Below are positions 41,953 through 50,448 of a stretch of 53,842 nucleotides of DNA, one piece after another; within the stretch, counting starts at the first letter, position 1, and every line of letters starts with the position of its first letter. The position numbers and the translations under genes are program-made. This DNA comes from an uncultured Clostridia bacterium. GTDB taxonomy: Bacteria > Bacillota > Clostridia > Oscillospirales > Oscillospiraceae. The notes under the pieces were generated by a model. The model made no database searches, was not told the DNA's origin, and was given only the letters and a program-made list of their open reading frames with translations. Where the stretch lies: contig CAMOXK010000005.1 of assembly GCA_946629065.1 (NCBI GenBank), forward strand, positions 1 to 53,842. Direction: 5' to 3'.

Positions 41953-42963
41953 TTAAAAGGCGCGATGAAACACTCCTATAAAGGATATGATGGCAAACAG
42001 CAGGGATATGCCGGAAAAGAGGGCAAAAATTTCAACCTCTTTCCACTTCTTTCCCGTCCAACCGCCCATCTCCAGATGGTGGTGGAAGGGGGCCATGCGG
42101 AAAACCCGCTTGCCGTGTGTCAGTTTGAAATAGCCCACCTGAATGATATCCGAAAGGGTCTCGATGATAAAGACGATGCCCAGGGTCACCAGGATCAGCG
42201 GCATGTCATAGGCAAAGGCCATGGCCGCGATGGCGCCGCCCAGAAAGAGGGAGCCAGTGTCGCCCATAAAGACCTTGGCGGGGTAGAAGTTATACACCAG
42301 AAAGCCCAGCAGGCCGCCTGCAAGTCCGGAGGCAAAAAGCCCCAGCTCCAGAAAACGCTGGCCCCAGGCAAAGGTGACCGCCACAAAGAAGAGGACAACC
42401 GGCATGGAGGTGCCAGAGGCAAGACCGTCCAGCCCGTCGGTCAGGTTCACGGCGTTTACCGTGCCCACGATGACAAAGGCGGCAAAAATGAAATACAGCC
42501 AGTCCGGAACCTGGATGGTGACATGCCAGAAGGGAATGAAAAGCTGGGTCCGCAGATACCCGATCTGCCGCATGAGCAGGACAAAAACCAGGGCGGCCGC
42601 CAGCTGCAGCAGGAACTTCATCCTGGCGCTCAGGCCCAGATTCTGCTTTTTGCGGATCTTTTCCCAGTCGTCCAGAAAGCCGATGGCCCCGTAAACCAGG
42701 GCGAAGAGCAGAACGAAAATGTGCACATAGTTGCCGTGGAGCATTCCCTCAAAGCCCAGCGTCAGGCACACAAAGGTCACCGCCAGGATGAACATGACGC
42801 CGCCCATGGTGGGCGTGCCGCTCTTGCTCATATGCCACTTGGGTCCGATCTCCTTGATCTGCTGTCCGGCCTTCTGCCGCCGCAGCCAGGGTATATAGAA
42901 GCGGCCGAAAGCGGTGGAAAAACAAAAGGCCAGCACAAAGGCCGAGATCAGCTTTATCGTCAT
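41953..42963 (-). CDS. mraY: Phospho-MurNAc-pentapeptide transferase
   Basis: A 336-aa membrane enzyme making lipid I from UDP-MurNAc-pentapeptide and undecaprenyl phosphate. KWHMSKSGTPTMGG, NAVNLTDGLDGLASG (Asp pair) and the C-terminal PFHHHLEMGGW are intact. It lies between murE and ftsW. The genes murF and murD, which normally flank mraY, are missing. Confidence 0.97.
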   Translation of the reverse strand: MTIKLISAFVLAFCFSTAFGRFYIPWLRRQKAGQQIKEIGPKWHMSKSGTPTMGGVMFILAVTFVCLTLGFEGMLHGNYVHIFVLLFALVYGAIGFLDDWEKIRKKQNLGLSARMKFLLQLAAALVFVLLMRQIGYLRTQLFIPFWHVTIQVPDWLYFIFAAFVIVGTVNAVNLTDGLDGLASGTSMPVVLFFVAVTFAWGQRFLELGLFASGLAGGLLGFLVYNFYPAKVFMGDTGSLFLGGAIAAMAFAYDMPLILVTLGIVFIIETLSDIIQVGYFKLTHGKRVFRMAPFHHHLEMGGWTGKKWKEVEIFALFSGISLLFAIISFIGVFHRAF

Positions 42964-42983
42964 AACGGGTCTCCCCTCAATCT

Positions 42984-44432
42984 CTATTTCCGGGCGGCAA
43001 GGACGGCAGCTACGATCTCGCGCTCGTCCATATGGCGCTTTTCTTTGCCCACCACCTGGTAATCCTCGTGGCCCTTGCCGGCAAGCAATATTACATCACC
43101 GGGGCCTGCCTTGTCAATAGCCCAGGCGATGGCCTTTTCCCGATCCTCGATGACCTGCACCGCCGTGGTGCTGTTCTTCATGCCGGCAAGGATCTCCTCG
43201 ATGATGGCCATAGGCTCCTCAGTGCGGGGATTGTCGCTGGTGACAATGCAGAGATCCGCCAGTTCCGCGGCGATATGGCCCATGATGGGACGCTTGCCCC
43301 GGTCCCGGTCCCCGCCGCAGCCGAAGAGGACGATGAGCCGTCCCCGGGTCACGGGGCGCAGGGTCTTGAGCACCTTCTCCAGGGCGTCCGGCTTGTGAGC
43401 GTAGTCGATCAAAATGGCATAGTCCCCATCGGAAGGCACCAGCTCCATCCGCCCCTTGACGCCCTTGGCACTCTCCATGGCCTCGGCACAGTCTGAAAGG
43501 GAGATCCCCAGGCCCAGGCCCGCCGCCATGACGGCAAGAGCGTTATAAACCGAAAACATGCCAGGGATCCCAAGCTTTGTAATGGCAAGCTTGCCGCCGC
43601 ACATGGCGGCAAAGCGCACACCGGAGGCGCTGAGGCGCACATCCTTGGCCACCAGGTCCGCGTCGTTGTGCTCGGCGGAGAAGGTGTGGCAAGGGCATTG
43701 CGCTCCCTCCAGCATAAAGGGCGTCCAGGGATCGTCAGCGTTCAGCCAGCCCTCCCGGCACTGGGAGAAGAGCTTGCGCTTGGCGGCGGCATAGTCCTCC
43801 ATATCCTTGTGAAAATCCAGATGGTCCTGGCTGAGATTGGTGAAGACGCCCACATCGAAGGTGATGCCGGCCACCCGCTCCAAGGTCAGAGAATGGGAGG
43901 ACACCTCCATCACCACATGGGTGCATCCCGCGTCCGCCATCTGCCGGAAGAGGCTGTGCAGCTCATAGCTCTCCGGGGTGGTGTGCTCGGTGTGCAGGAA
44001 TTCGTCCCCGATCCAGTTGCCGTTGGTTCCGATCAGGCCCACCTTGGCGTCCTTTTCCCGCTCCAGGAGATGCTTGAGCAGGTAGGAGGAGCTGGTCTTG
44101 CCGCTGGTGCCGGTGATACCAACCATCTTCATCTCGGCGGCGGGATTTCCGAAAAAGTCCCGGCTGCAGAGGGCAAGTCCCAGACGGCAGTCGTCCGTCT
44201 GCACATAGGGGGTCCCGTCGGCAGGCGGCGTCTCGCAGAGAATGACCGCGGCGCCGTTTGCCACAGCCTTGGGGATGAAGCGGTGGCCGTCGGCCTCAAA
44301 GCCTCGGACCGCCACGAAAAGGTCTCCCGGCCGGGTACGGCGGGAATCGTAGCTGATGCCGGTGATCTCCGTCTCGGGATCTGCCGTGGCGGAAAGTACC
44401 CGGATATTCTGTATGATCTCTCTCAGTTTCAT
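42984..44432 (-). CDS. murE: UDP-MurNAc-tripeptide ligase MurE, meso-DAP type
   Basis: A 482-aa Mur ligase adding the third stem-peptide residue. ATP loop TGTSGKT at 107-113; the carbamylated lysine region AAAKRKLF (about 215-222); and DNPRTEEP at 400-407, the signature that selects meso-diaminopimelate rather than lysine. The peptidoglycan is therefore expected to be of the A1gamma type. It lies between the penicillin-binding protein and mraY genes. Confidence 0.97.
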   Translation of the reverse strand: MKLREIIQNIRVLSATADPETEITGISYDSRRTRPGDLFVAVRGFEADGHRFIPKAVANGAAVILCETPPADGTPYVQTDDCRLGLALCSRDFFGNPAAEMKMVGITGTSGKTSSSYLLKHLLEREKDAKVGLIGTNGNWIGDEFLHTEHTTPESYELHSLFRQMADAGCTHVVMEVSSHSLTLERVAGITFDVGVFTNLSQDHLDFHKDMEDYAAAKRKLFSQCREGWLNADDPWTPFMLEGAQCPCHTFSAEHNDADLVAKDVRLSASGVRFAAMCGGKLAITKLGIPGMFSVYNALAVMAAGLGLGISLSDCAEAMESAKGVKGRMELVPSDGDYAILIDYAHKPDALEKVLKTLRPVTRGRLIVLFGCGGDRDRGKRPIMGHIAAELADLCIVTSDNPRTEEPMAIIEEILAGMKNSTTAVQVIEDREKAIAWAIDKAGPGDVILLAGKGHEDYQVVGKEKRHMDEREIVAAVLAARK

Positions 44433-44442
44433 ATGTTGTTCC

Positions 44443-46767
44443 TCAATAACGTCCCAAAATCGAATCGTCCGCGCTGATCAGCGTCACCGTGATCACTTCG
44501 CCGACGGGAAGACTGCTTCCCGCCGCTGCGCTCTGGTAGGCGACGCGCTGCTCTTCTCCAGATATCAGGGGGCTCCTGCTGCGCAGGAAGAGTCCCCGCT
44601 GCGCCAAAAGCTCTCTCGCCTGCTCGTAGCCAAGGCCGTAGAGGTTCGGCACCGTCTGCTCACTCTCGGGAAGCTCCGTACCCAGATAGAGGATCACCTG
44701 GCTCCCCCTGGCAAGGCTCCGCCCCGCCTTGGGAAGCTGCCCTGTCACCAGGGTCCCCTCCCCCACTGTTCGGGCCTGAAGCCCCGCCTCCTTGAGCAGG
44801 GCCGCAGCCTCGGTAAGCTCCAGCTGCTCCAGCTCTGGCATGGCCGTGTTGTCGCTCTCCTCCGCGTTCTCCGGCTCGACGCCAAGATACGGGAGGATAT
44901 CCGCCAACATGTTCCCCACCACAGGGGCCGCCATTTGGCCGCCGCTGATGTAGATTCCGGACCGGTCCGAGGGAGTGTCCAGAAACACCAGCAGCGCGAT
45001 CTTCGGATCCTCCGCCGGGGCGAAGCCGATGAAAGAGACGATGTATTCCTTCCTGCCGGTGCTGGCCTCCAGACTCACCTTTTCGCTGGTGCCGGTCTTC
45101 CCGCCGATTCGGTAGCCCGCTACGGCGGCGTTGCGGCCTGTGCCCTCTTTGTTGTCCCCCACCACCTGCTCCAGGATGGCGCGGACCTTTGCACTGGTCT
45201 CCGGGCGGATGACCTGGCGGACCGTCTCTGGCTCGTGCTCAAGCTTCACGCTTCCGTCCGGGTTCAGGATACGCTGCACCACATAGGGCCGCATGAGCCG
45301 CCCGCCGTTGACGCAGGCGCTCACCGCCGTGACAAGCTGCAGCGGCGTGATGGTAAAGGTTTGGCCGAAGGAGGCAGCCGCCAGCTGAGACTGGTTTCGC
45401 GGGGAGCAGAACACGTCTTCGCTCCACCAGATGCTGCCGCTCTCCCCGGCAAGGTCGATGCCGGTTTTGGCGCTCAGGTTCTCCTCCGGATCTCCGGTCT
45501 TCTTCAGAAAACCGAAGGCTTCGCAATAATCGTAAAAGCGCTCCGGCCCCATTCTGAGGCCGATGTTCACAAAAGCGGCGTTGCAGGAGTGCTGCACCGC
45601 CTGGGTCAGGTTCTGTCCCCCATGGCCCTCGGTTTTCCAGCAGCGGATGGGGGACGTGCGTCCCTTTACATTGACGCTGCCGCCGCAATAGAAGCTGCTG
45701 TTCAGATCCACCACACCCTCCTCCAGAGCCATGGAGAGGGTGATGATTTTGAAGGTGGAGCCGGGCTCGTAAGTATCGGAAAGGGCCTTGTTGCGCCACT
45801 GACGGGCTCTGGCCTCGTCCAGGATCTGTTGGGCTTCCTCCTCGCTCCCTGCCGCTGCCATCTGCTGCCGGACTTCGTTGCTCACGTCCAGGAAATGGTT
45901 GAGATCATAGCCGTCCAGCGAGGCCATGGCCAGGATCGCGCCGGTGTTCACATCCATGCAGATGGCGCCGGCGCCGTTTTGGATGTCATAGTCCTCCACC
46001 GCCTGACGCAGGTGCTTTTCCACCAGAAACTGCACCGCCGCGTCCAGGGTCAGCACTACATCGCAGCCGTCCTCCCCCGGTTCATAGTCCTCAAAGCTTT
46101 CAAAGAGAAGCTCGGTGCCGAAAGCGTTGGTGCTGCGCAGGCTCCGCCCGGCGCTGCCCTGCAGGACGCTGTCATACTTTGCCTCGATGCCCTCCAGGCC
46201 GGTGTTGTCCATCCCCACGAAGCCGATCAGGTGACAGGCCAGGGAGTCGTTGGGATAATAGCGCTTGGTATCCGGCTCCAGGCGGACGCCACGGATGCCG
46301 TATATGCTCTTGAAGGCACGGATCTCATCGGCGGTCTCCCGCTCCACCTTCCGTGCCGCTGTCACATACCAGGAGCCGGTCTGTCCGGTCTTTTCCAGCA
46401 GGTCCTCATAATCCAGATCCAGGATCCGGCTCAGCTCCCGGGCAATGAGTTGCCGGTCCTCGCCGTACTGCCGGATCTCGGCCGGGCTGAGATAGACGTT
46501 GTCCACCGAGGCGCTGAGTGCCAGGGGCCGTCCCCTTACGTCGGTGATGCTGCCCCGCCGCGGAGAGCTTGGCGCCTCCCGCAGCTGCTGCTCCAGGGCG
46601 CGCTGCTCATAAAAATCGTGCTCCAGAAGTTGGATCTGACAAAGCTTTGCCAGCAGCAGGGCAAACGCGGCTGCGCCGCACACTGCCATGAGCAGCAGCG
46701 CGCGGCGGAGCATCTGTCGGTTCGGGCCCTGTTCGTCCGGAACACTGCACATTCGTATGTTCTTCAT
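44443..46767 (-). CDS. Class B penicillin-binding protein with two PASTA domains
   Basis: A 774-aa transpeptidase of the FtsI/SpoVD type. One N-terminal helix (about 21-42), a pedestal domain, and the catalytic triad of motifs: S337TFK, SCN at 394-396 and KTG at 557-559. Two PASTA modules follow (about 636-695 and 697-770). Position after ftsL suggests division; PASTA-bearing paralogues at this place in spore-formers are often SpoVD, so I give no symbol. The ATG at 46767 was chosen from the basic N-terminus before the helix; GGGTGA lies close upstream. The frame stays open to 46974, but that part overlaps ftsL. Confidence 0.93.
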   Translation of the reverse strand: MKNIRMCSVPDEQGPNRQMLRRALLLMAVCGAAAFALLLAKLCQIQLLEHDFYEQRALEQQLREAPSSPRRGSITDVRGRPLALSASVDNVYLSPAEIRQYGEDRQLIARELSRILDLDYEDLLEKTGQTGSWYVTAARKVERETADEIRAFKSIYGIRGVRLEPDTKRYYPNDSLACHLIGFVGMDNTGLEGIEAKYDSVLQGSAGRSLRSTNAFGTELLFESFEDYEPGEDGCDVVLTLDAAVQFLVEKHLRQAVEDYDIQNGAGAICMDVNTGAILAMASLDGYDLNHFLDVSNEVRQQMAAAGSEEEAQQILDEARARQWRNKALSDTYEPGSTFKIITLSMALEEGVVDLNSSFYCGGSVNVKGRTSPIRCWKTEGHGGQNLTQAVQHSCNAAFVNIGLRMGPERFYDYCEAFGFLKKTGDPEENLSAKTGIDLAGESGSIWWSEDVFCSPRNQSQLAAASFGQTFTITPLQLVTAVSACVNGGRLMRPYVVQRILNPDGSVKLEHEPETVRQVIRPETSAKVRAILEQVVGDNKEGTGRNAAVAGYRIGGKTGTSEKVSLEASTGRKEYIVSFIGFAPAEDPKIALLVFLDTPSDRSGIYISGGQMAAPVVGNMLADILPYLGVEPENAEESDNTAMPELEQLELTEAAALLKEAGLQARTVGEGTLVTGQLPKAGRSLARGSQVILYLGTELPESEQTVPNLYGLGYEQARELLAQRGLFLRSRSPLISGEEQRVAYQSAAAGSSLPVGEVITVTLISADDSILGRY

Positions 46768-46846
46768 GGTATCACCCGCATCTCCCGTGTTTGGGATAGT
46801 ATATGCTGCGGCTGATCCCGGTATCTCTTTGGGGAAGGCTCTTGTT

Positions 46847-47128
46847 TTATCCCGCGAAATTGATTCTAACGATCTGTTCGGCAGAGAGGTTCTGCATGCC
46901 CAGCTCTTCCCGGGCGCGGCGTTCGATCTCTTCCAGGCTCCAGGCACCGGAACAGCGGACGCGAAGGAACTCATTCTCCTCTTGCAGCGTCTCCACCGCT
47001 TCTTTCGCTGCGGCGGCTTCCTGATTCAGCGCGGTGGTGCGCACACCGTAAAGGAGGCTCATCACCAGCAGGAGCAGGCTTGCGGCCGCGCAAAGGATCT
47101 GGAACAGGGTCTCCCTGGGATTTGGCAT
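46847..47128 (-). CDS. ftsL: Cell division protein FtsL
   Basis: A 93-aa bitopic protein: a short cytosolic tail, one helix (about 9-28) and a leucine-zipper-like coiled coil (AVETLQEENEFLRVRC) ending in a conserved-looking IERRAREELGMQ. It should join FtsQ and a DivIC-type partner at the septum. Identity rests on length, topology and position between rsmH and the PBP gene. Confidence 0.85.
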   Translation of the reverse strand: MPNPRETLFQILCAAASLLLLVMSLLYGVRTTALNQEAAAAKEAVETLQEENEFLRVRCSGAWSLEEIERRAREELGMQNLSAEQIVRINFAG

Positions 47129-47132
47129 ATCC

Positions 47133-48068
47133 TCACACTCTCTCCGCCACGCGCAGTTTCGCGCTGCGGGAGCGCGGATTTCTCTCGATCTCTTCCTCGC
47201 TCGGCAATATGGGTTTGCGGCTCACGCTGCGCAGGGTGCGCACGAAACCGCAGGTACAGATGGGGGCTTCCCGGGGGCAGGTGCAACCGTTTTCCCGACG
47301 ACCGATGCCGTTTTTCACGATCCGGTCCTCCAGGGAATGGAAGCTGATAACGCACAATCTCCCGCCGGGATTGAGCTTGTCCGGGGCGGTGTCCATCATG
47401 CGCTCCACCTCGCCCAGCTCGTCGTTGACGGCAATACGGATGGCCTGAAAGCTCCGTTTGGCCGGGTGCTGCTTTTCCCGGAGGGCTGCCGCCGGCATGG
47501 CCCCTTTGATGATCTCCACAAGCTCCGTGGTGCTTTGGATCGGCGCTCTCTCCCGGGCAGCCAGGATAGCGGCGGTGATGCGGCGGGCATATCGTTCCTC
47601 CCCATAGTCCCATAGGATGCGGTTGAGGCGCTCCTCGCTCCAGGTATTCACCACCTCATAAGCGCTGAGAGACGCGGTGCTGTCCATGCGCATGTCCAGC
47701 GGTGCCTCCAGCATATAGGAAAAGCCCCGTTCCGCCTCATCCAGCTGGGGAGAAGACACGCCCAGATCAAAGAGCATGCCATCCACGCCATCAATGCCAA
47801 GCTCGTCCAGGATCTGCGCCACATCCCCGAAATTGCCGTGGACCAAGGTGACCCGGTCCCGGAAGGGTTCCAGGCGCTTTCCTGCCCGCTGAATGGCACT
47901 GGGGTCCCGGTCGATGCCGATGAGTCTCCCCTCCCGCAGGCGGGAGGCGATCTCATAGGAATGTCCGCCCAGACCCAGGGTGCCGTCCACATAGGTCCCG
48001 TCAGGCCGGATGTTCAGATTTTCGATACACTCTGCAAGCAACACGGAAACATGTCTGGGCTGCTCCAT
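47133..48068 (-). CDS. rsmH: 16S rRNA m4C1402 methyltransferase
   Basis: A 311-aa SAM-dependent enzyme (MraW). HVSVLLAECIENLNI at the N-terminus, GTLGLGGHSYEI (SAM loop), DLGVSSPQLD and ISFHSLEDRIVK are all typical. It methylates C1402 in the decoding centre. The ATG overlaps the mraZ stop by one base (TGATG). The frame is open to 48155, but that part only shadows mraZ. Confidence 0.97.
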   Translation of the reverse strand: MEQPRHVSVLLAECIENLNIRPDGTYVDGTLGLGGHSYEIASRLREGRLIGIDRDPSAIQRAGKRLEPFRDRVTLVHGNFGDVAQILDELGIDGVDGMLFDLGVSSPQLDEAERGFSYMLEAPLDMRMDSTASLSAYEVVNTWSEERLNRILWDYGEERYARRITAAILAARERAPIQSTTELVEIIKGAMPAAALREKQHPAKRSFQAIRIAVNDELGEVERMMDTAPDKLNPGGRLCVISFHSLEDRIVKNGIGRRENGCTCPREAPICTCGFVRTLRSVSRKPILPSEEEIERNPRSRSAKLRVAERV

Positions 48069-48484
48069 CAGAATTCCAGCTCCTCCATTACCGCGGCGAT
48101 ATTCTCCGGGGTGGTTTCCTCGCTGTAGACCGCGCTCCAGGCTTCGCTGTCCCACAGTTCCGCATGGTTGTTGCAGCCCACAACGGTGACATTCTTGGTA
48201 AAGCCAGCATAATCCCGCAAATTCTGGGGGATCAGGACCCGGCCCTGCGCGTCCAGTTCGCAGCGGGCCGCATGGGCAAACAGCGGGCGCATTTTCCGCT
48301 GCTTCACATAGGGCATGGCGCTGACCTTATCGGAAAAATTCTGCCAGGCTTCGCTGCTGTAGGCACTCAGACAACGATCCATGGAAAGGGTAATGAAAAA
48401 AACATCGCCCAGCTCATCCCTGAGCTTGGCAGGAATAAATAAACGGCCTTTATTGTCAAGAGAGTGTTGATATTCGCCTGTCAC
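48068..48484 (-). CDS. mraZ: Transcriptional regulator MraZ
   Basis: A 138-aa AbrB-fold regulator with two tandem SpoVT-AbrB-like halves (GEYQHSLDNKGRLFIPAKLR, then CELDAQGRVLIPQNLR). It binds repeats before its own gene and lowers expression of the division cluster. The start is GTG at 48484, with AGGAG 8 nt upstream and the family opening TGEYQHS; the longer frame to 48535 would run through the MraZ boxes. Confidence 0.94.
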   Translation of the reverse strand: MTGEYQHSLDNKGRLFIPAKLRDELGDVFFITLSMDRCLSAYSSEAWQNFSDKVSAMPYVKQRKMRPLFAHAARCELDAQGRVLIPQNLRDYAGFTKNVTVVGCNNHAELWDSEAWSAVYSEETTPENIAAVMEELEF

Positions 48485-48515
48485 GCAAATCGCTCCTTTT
48501 ATCTTCTCGTGGAGA

Positions 48516-48555
48516 ATTGCTCCATTTTCCACCACTTCAAACCACTTTGCACCTC
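48516..48555 (-). promoter_or_regulatory. MraZ boxes, four 10-bp direct repeats
   Basis: On the minus strand from 48555: GAGGTGCAAA, GTGGTTTGAA, GTGGTGGAAA, ATGGAGCAAT, in perfect 10-bp phase. MraZ binds arrays of short G-rich direct repeats about one helical turn apart, which this matches in spacing and place. They begin right after the -10 box. Confidence 0.75.
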
Positions 48556-48556
48556 C

Positions 48557-48585
48557 ATTATAGGGGACGGTTTTCCAAATTGCAA
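48557..48585 (-). promoter_or_regulatory. Promoter of the division cluster
   Basis: On the minus strand: TTGCAA (48585-48580), a 17-nt spacer, TATAAT (48562-48557). Perfect -10. It drives mraZ and onward. Confidence 0.8.
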
Positions 48586-48632
48586 GAGCAAATGTTTGTT
48601 ACTTTTTGTCTTTTTTCAAGCCCATCCCGTCA

Positions 48633-48692
48633 CAAAAAAGGCCCGTCCCGGAATCCTGCGGCAGACATGGCCGCCGGGGTCCCGGGACGGGT
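48633..48692 (-). terminator. Terminator upstream of the division cluster
   Basis: ACCCGTCCCGGGA pairs with TCCGGGACGGGC across a loop that holds an inner hairpin; the minus-strand RNA then has six Us. It ends the mutS2-to-coiled-coil gene group. Confidence 0.8.
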
Positions 48693-48717
48693 CGATTTGT
48701 GATTGATTCTGTTTTCT

Positions 48718-49221
48718 TTACAGCTCCTCGGGATTGGCCACAGGGCCGTTTCTCCGGGGCGCCTTGCTGTTGCCGCGGAAGCTGGAGCGGGTGCTCTTGA
48801 TGGCGTCCAGAGAGGCGGTCAGGCTGTTCTCCGTCTGGCGCATGAGATCGTCCACATAATCGCTGGCAAGCTTGCGCAGCTCCGTGGACTTGGTCTCGGC
48901 GGTGGAGATCATCTCCGCTGCTCTTGCGCGGGCGGCGCGGGTGATCTCCTGCTCGTCCACCAGTTGGCGGGCACGGTCCTCGGCGCTCTTGCGCATGGCC
49001 TCGGCTTCCCGCTTGGCATTGCCGATGAACTCATCTCTTGCCGCAACCAGGCGCTTGGCCTCGGCCACGGAGGAGGGCAGGGCCGCCTTGATGTCACTGA
49101 TGACCTTCAAGGCCTTTTCCCGCTCGATGATGCACTTGTCACCCCCAAGGGGGACGTTCCAAGCTTCGCTGATCATGTTGAACAGATCGTCCAGCAGTTC
49201 CATCACATCGTTGTTGTCCAT
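48718..49221 (-). CDS. Coiled-coil protein downstream of coaD
   Basis: A 167-aa soluble protein that is nearly all helix: a heptad-rich segment from about residue 35 to 140 (AKREAEAMRKSAEDRARQLV is representative), a charged N-terminus MDNNDVMELLDDLF, and a basic disordered tail. It resembles the hypothetical proteins often annotated as ATPase or ATP synthase subunit B-like in Clostridia, next to coaD; that name is based only on coiled-coil similarity. No membrane segment. The start at 49221 shares one base with the coaD stop (TAATG) and has GGAGG 8 nt upstream. A DivIVA-like structural role is possible but unproven. Confidence 0.82.
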   Translation of the reverse strand: MDNNDVMELLDDLFNMISEAWNVPLGGDKCIIEREKALKVISDIKAALPSSVAEAKRLVAARDEFIGNAKREAEAMRKSAEDRARQLVDEQEITRAARARAAEMISTAETKSTELRKLASDYVDDLMRQTENSLTASLDAIKSTRSSFRGNSKAPRRNGPVANPEEL

Positions 49222-49715
49222 TACTTCAACCTCCACTGCCTGGCCTTGGTCTCGATCTCTTCGATGAGCTCAGAAGGCACCAGTCCTGTCAGATCCGCAC
49301 CGTAAAAGGCCATTTCCCGTACCACCGAGGACGAAAGGAAGGTGTACTTGCCGCTGGCGGTAAGGAACATGGTCTCCAGCTCGGGATTGATCTTCTTGTT
49401 GATTAGATTCATCTGAAATTCATACTCAAAGTCGGAAGCGGCGCGCAGGCCCTTCACGATCACCGCTCCGGGATACTGCTTGGCGTACTCCGCCAGCAGC
49501 CCGTCCGACCAGTCCACAGTGACATTGGGGTAACGCTCCGTGGCCCTGCGGCACATATTTACCTTTTCCTCCACGGTGAACATGGGGTTTGGCTTCATGG
49601 CATTGTGCATGATGCAAACCACGACCTGATCGAAGATCTTGGAAGTACGGCGAATGATGTTCAGGTGTCCCAAAGTGATGGGATCAAAGCTGCCGGGGCA
49701 GATCGCAATGCTCAT
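49221..49715 (-). CDS. coaD: Phosphopantetheine adenylyltransferase
   Basis: A 164-aa nucleotidyltransferase for the fourth step of coenzyme A synthesis. PGSFDPITLGHL (7-18) holds the (T/H)xGH motif; KGLRAASDFEYEFQMN and TFLSSSVVRE are typical. The start overlaps the rsmD stop by 4 nt. The next CoA step, coaE, is also in this window, fused to tsaC. Confidence 0.96.
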   Translation of the reverse strand: MSIAICPGSFDPITLGHLNIIRRTSKIFDQVVVCIMHNAMKPNPMFTVEEKVNMCRRATERYPNVTVDWSDGLLAEYAKQYPGAVIVKGLRAASDFEYEFQMNLINKKINPELETMFLTASGKYTFLSSSVVREMAFYGADLTGLVPSELIEEIETKARQWRLK

Positions 49716-50254
49716 AGCTGGCTTTCCTTTGTGTAGACACAGATTTTCACTTTGCCGTAGCGGTATTCCTTGCCCTTCCGATACGGCGCCGGAAGCTCCG
49801 GCAGTTCGGTTTCGCGCCGAGCTTCACAGATAATTATACCACCATCCGACAAGTTGTCAACAGAATTGAGGGTATTCAGCACCGGCTCGTACAGTTCCGC
49901 GTCATAGGGGGGGTCCACAAAGATGAGATCGAAGCGCTCTCCCCGGCGGAGATAGCTCAATGCGTTCTCCTGCAGTACAGGCGCAGAGAGCCCGCAGGCT
50001 TTCAAATTCTCCTTTACGATCTTCACCGCATCCCGGCTCTCGTCGATGAAGACGCAGCTTTTGGCACCGCGGCTCAAGGCCTCGATGCCCAGCTGGCCGG
50101 TGCCGGCGAAGAGGTCCAGCACTCTCCTGCCCTCGATATCAAACTGGATGATGTTGAAGAGCGCCTCCTTCACGTTGTCCGTGGTGGGGCGGATGTCGTA
50201 GTTTTCCGGGGTTTTCAGTTTTCTGCCCCGGGCAGATCCGGTGATGACGCGCAT
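49712..50254 (-). CDS. rsmD: 16S rRNA m2G966 methyltransferase
   Basis: A 180-aa SAM-dependent enzyme. It opens MRVITGSARGRKLKTP, then RPTTDNVKEALFNII, DLFAGTGQLGIEALSRGA (SAM loop) and the catalytic VDPPY. The start at 50254 follows AAGGA at 11 nt. The long frame to 50452 runs through the palindrome array and is not coding. rsmD-coaD is a common pair. Confidence 0.95.
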   Translation of the reverse strand: MRVITGSARGRKLKTPENYDIRPTTDNVKEALFNIIQFDIEGRRVLDLFAGTGQLGIEALSRGAKSCVFIDESRDAVKIVKENLKACGLSAPVLQENALSYLRRGERFDLIFVDPPYDAELYEPVLNTLNSVDNLSDGGIIICEARRETELPELPAPYRKGKEYRYGKVKICVYTKESQL

Positions 50255-50271
50255 AGGAAAGACCGTCCTTT

Positions 50272-50448
50272 CGTAGGGACGACCATCGGTCGTCCGGGTA
50301 TCAGCAAATAAAATGAAGCCCGGCTTCGCCGGATGAAGGAATGAAGTTTGCTTCGCAAATGAAGAAATTGTGGTATCGGCTCCGCCGATGGATCCAAATC
50401 CATGCCGCGCAGCGGCATACCGTAATTCCTTCATTGGCCGCGGGCCCT
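50272..50448. repeat. Array of five tri-loop hairpins
   Basis: Between uvrC and rsmD lie five short perfect stems, each with a 3-nt loop: 50277-50295 (loop ATC), 50320-50332 (TTC), 50347-50359 (TTC), 50375-50389 (TCC) and 50402-50418 (GCA). They are separated by AATGAAG-like spacers. The array ends in TTTCTTCA units that run into the uvrC 3' end. No frame here is plausible. Confidence 0.75.
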
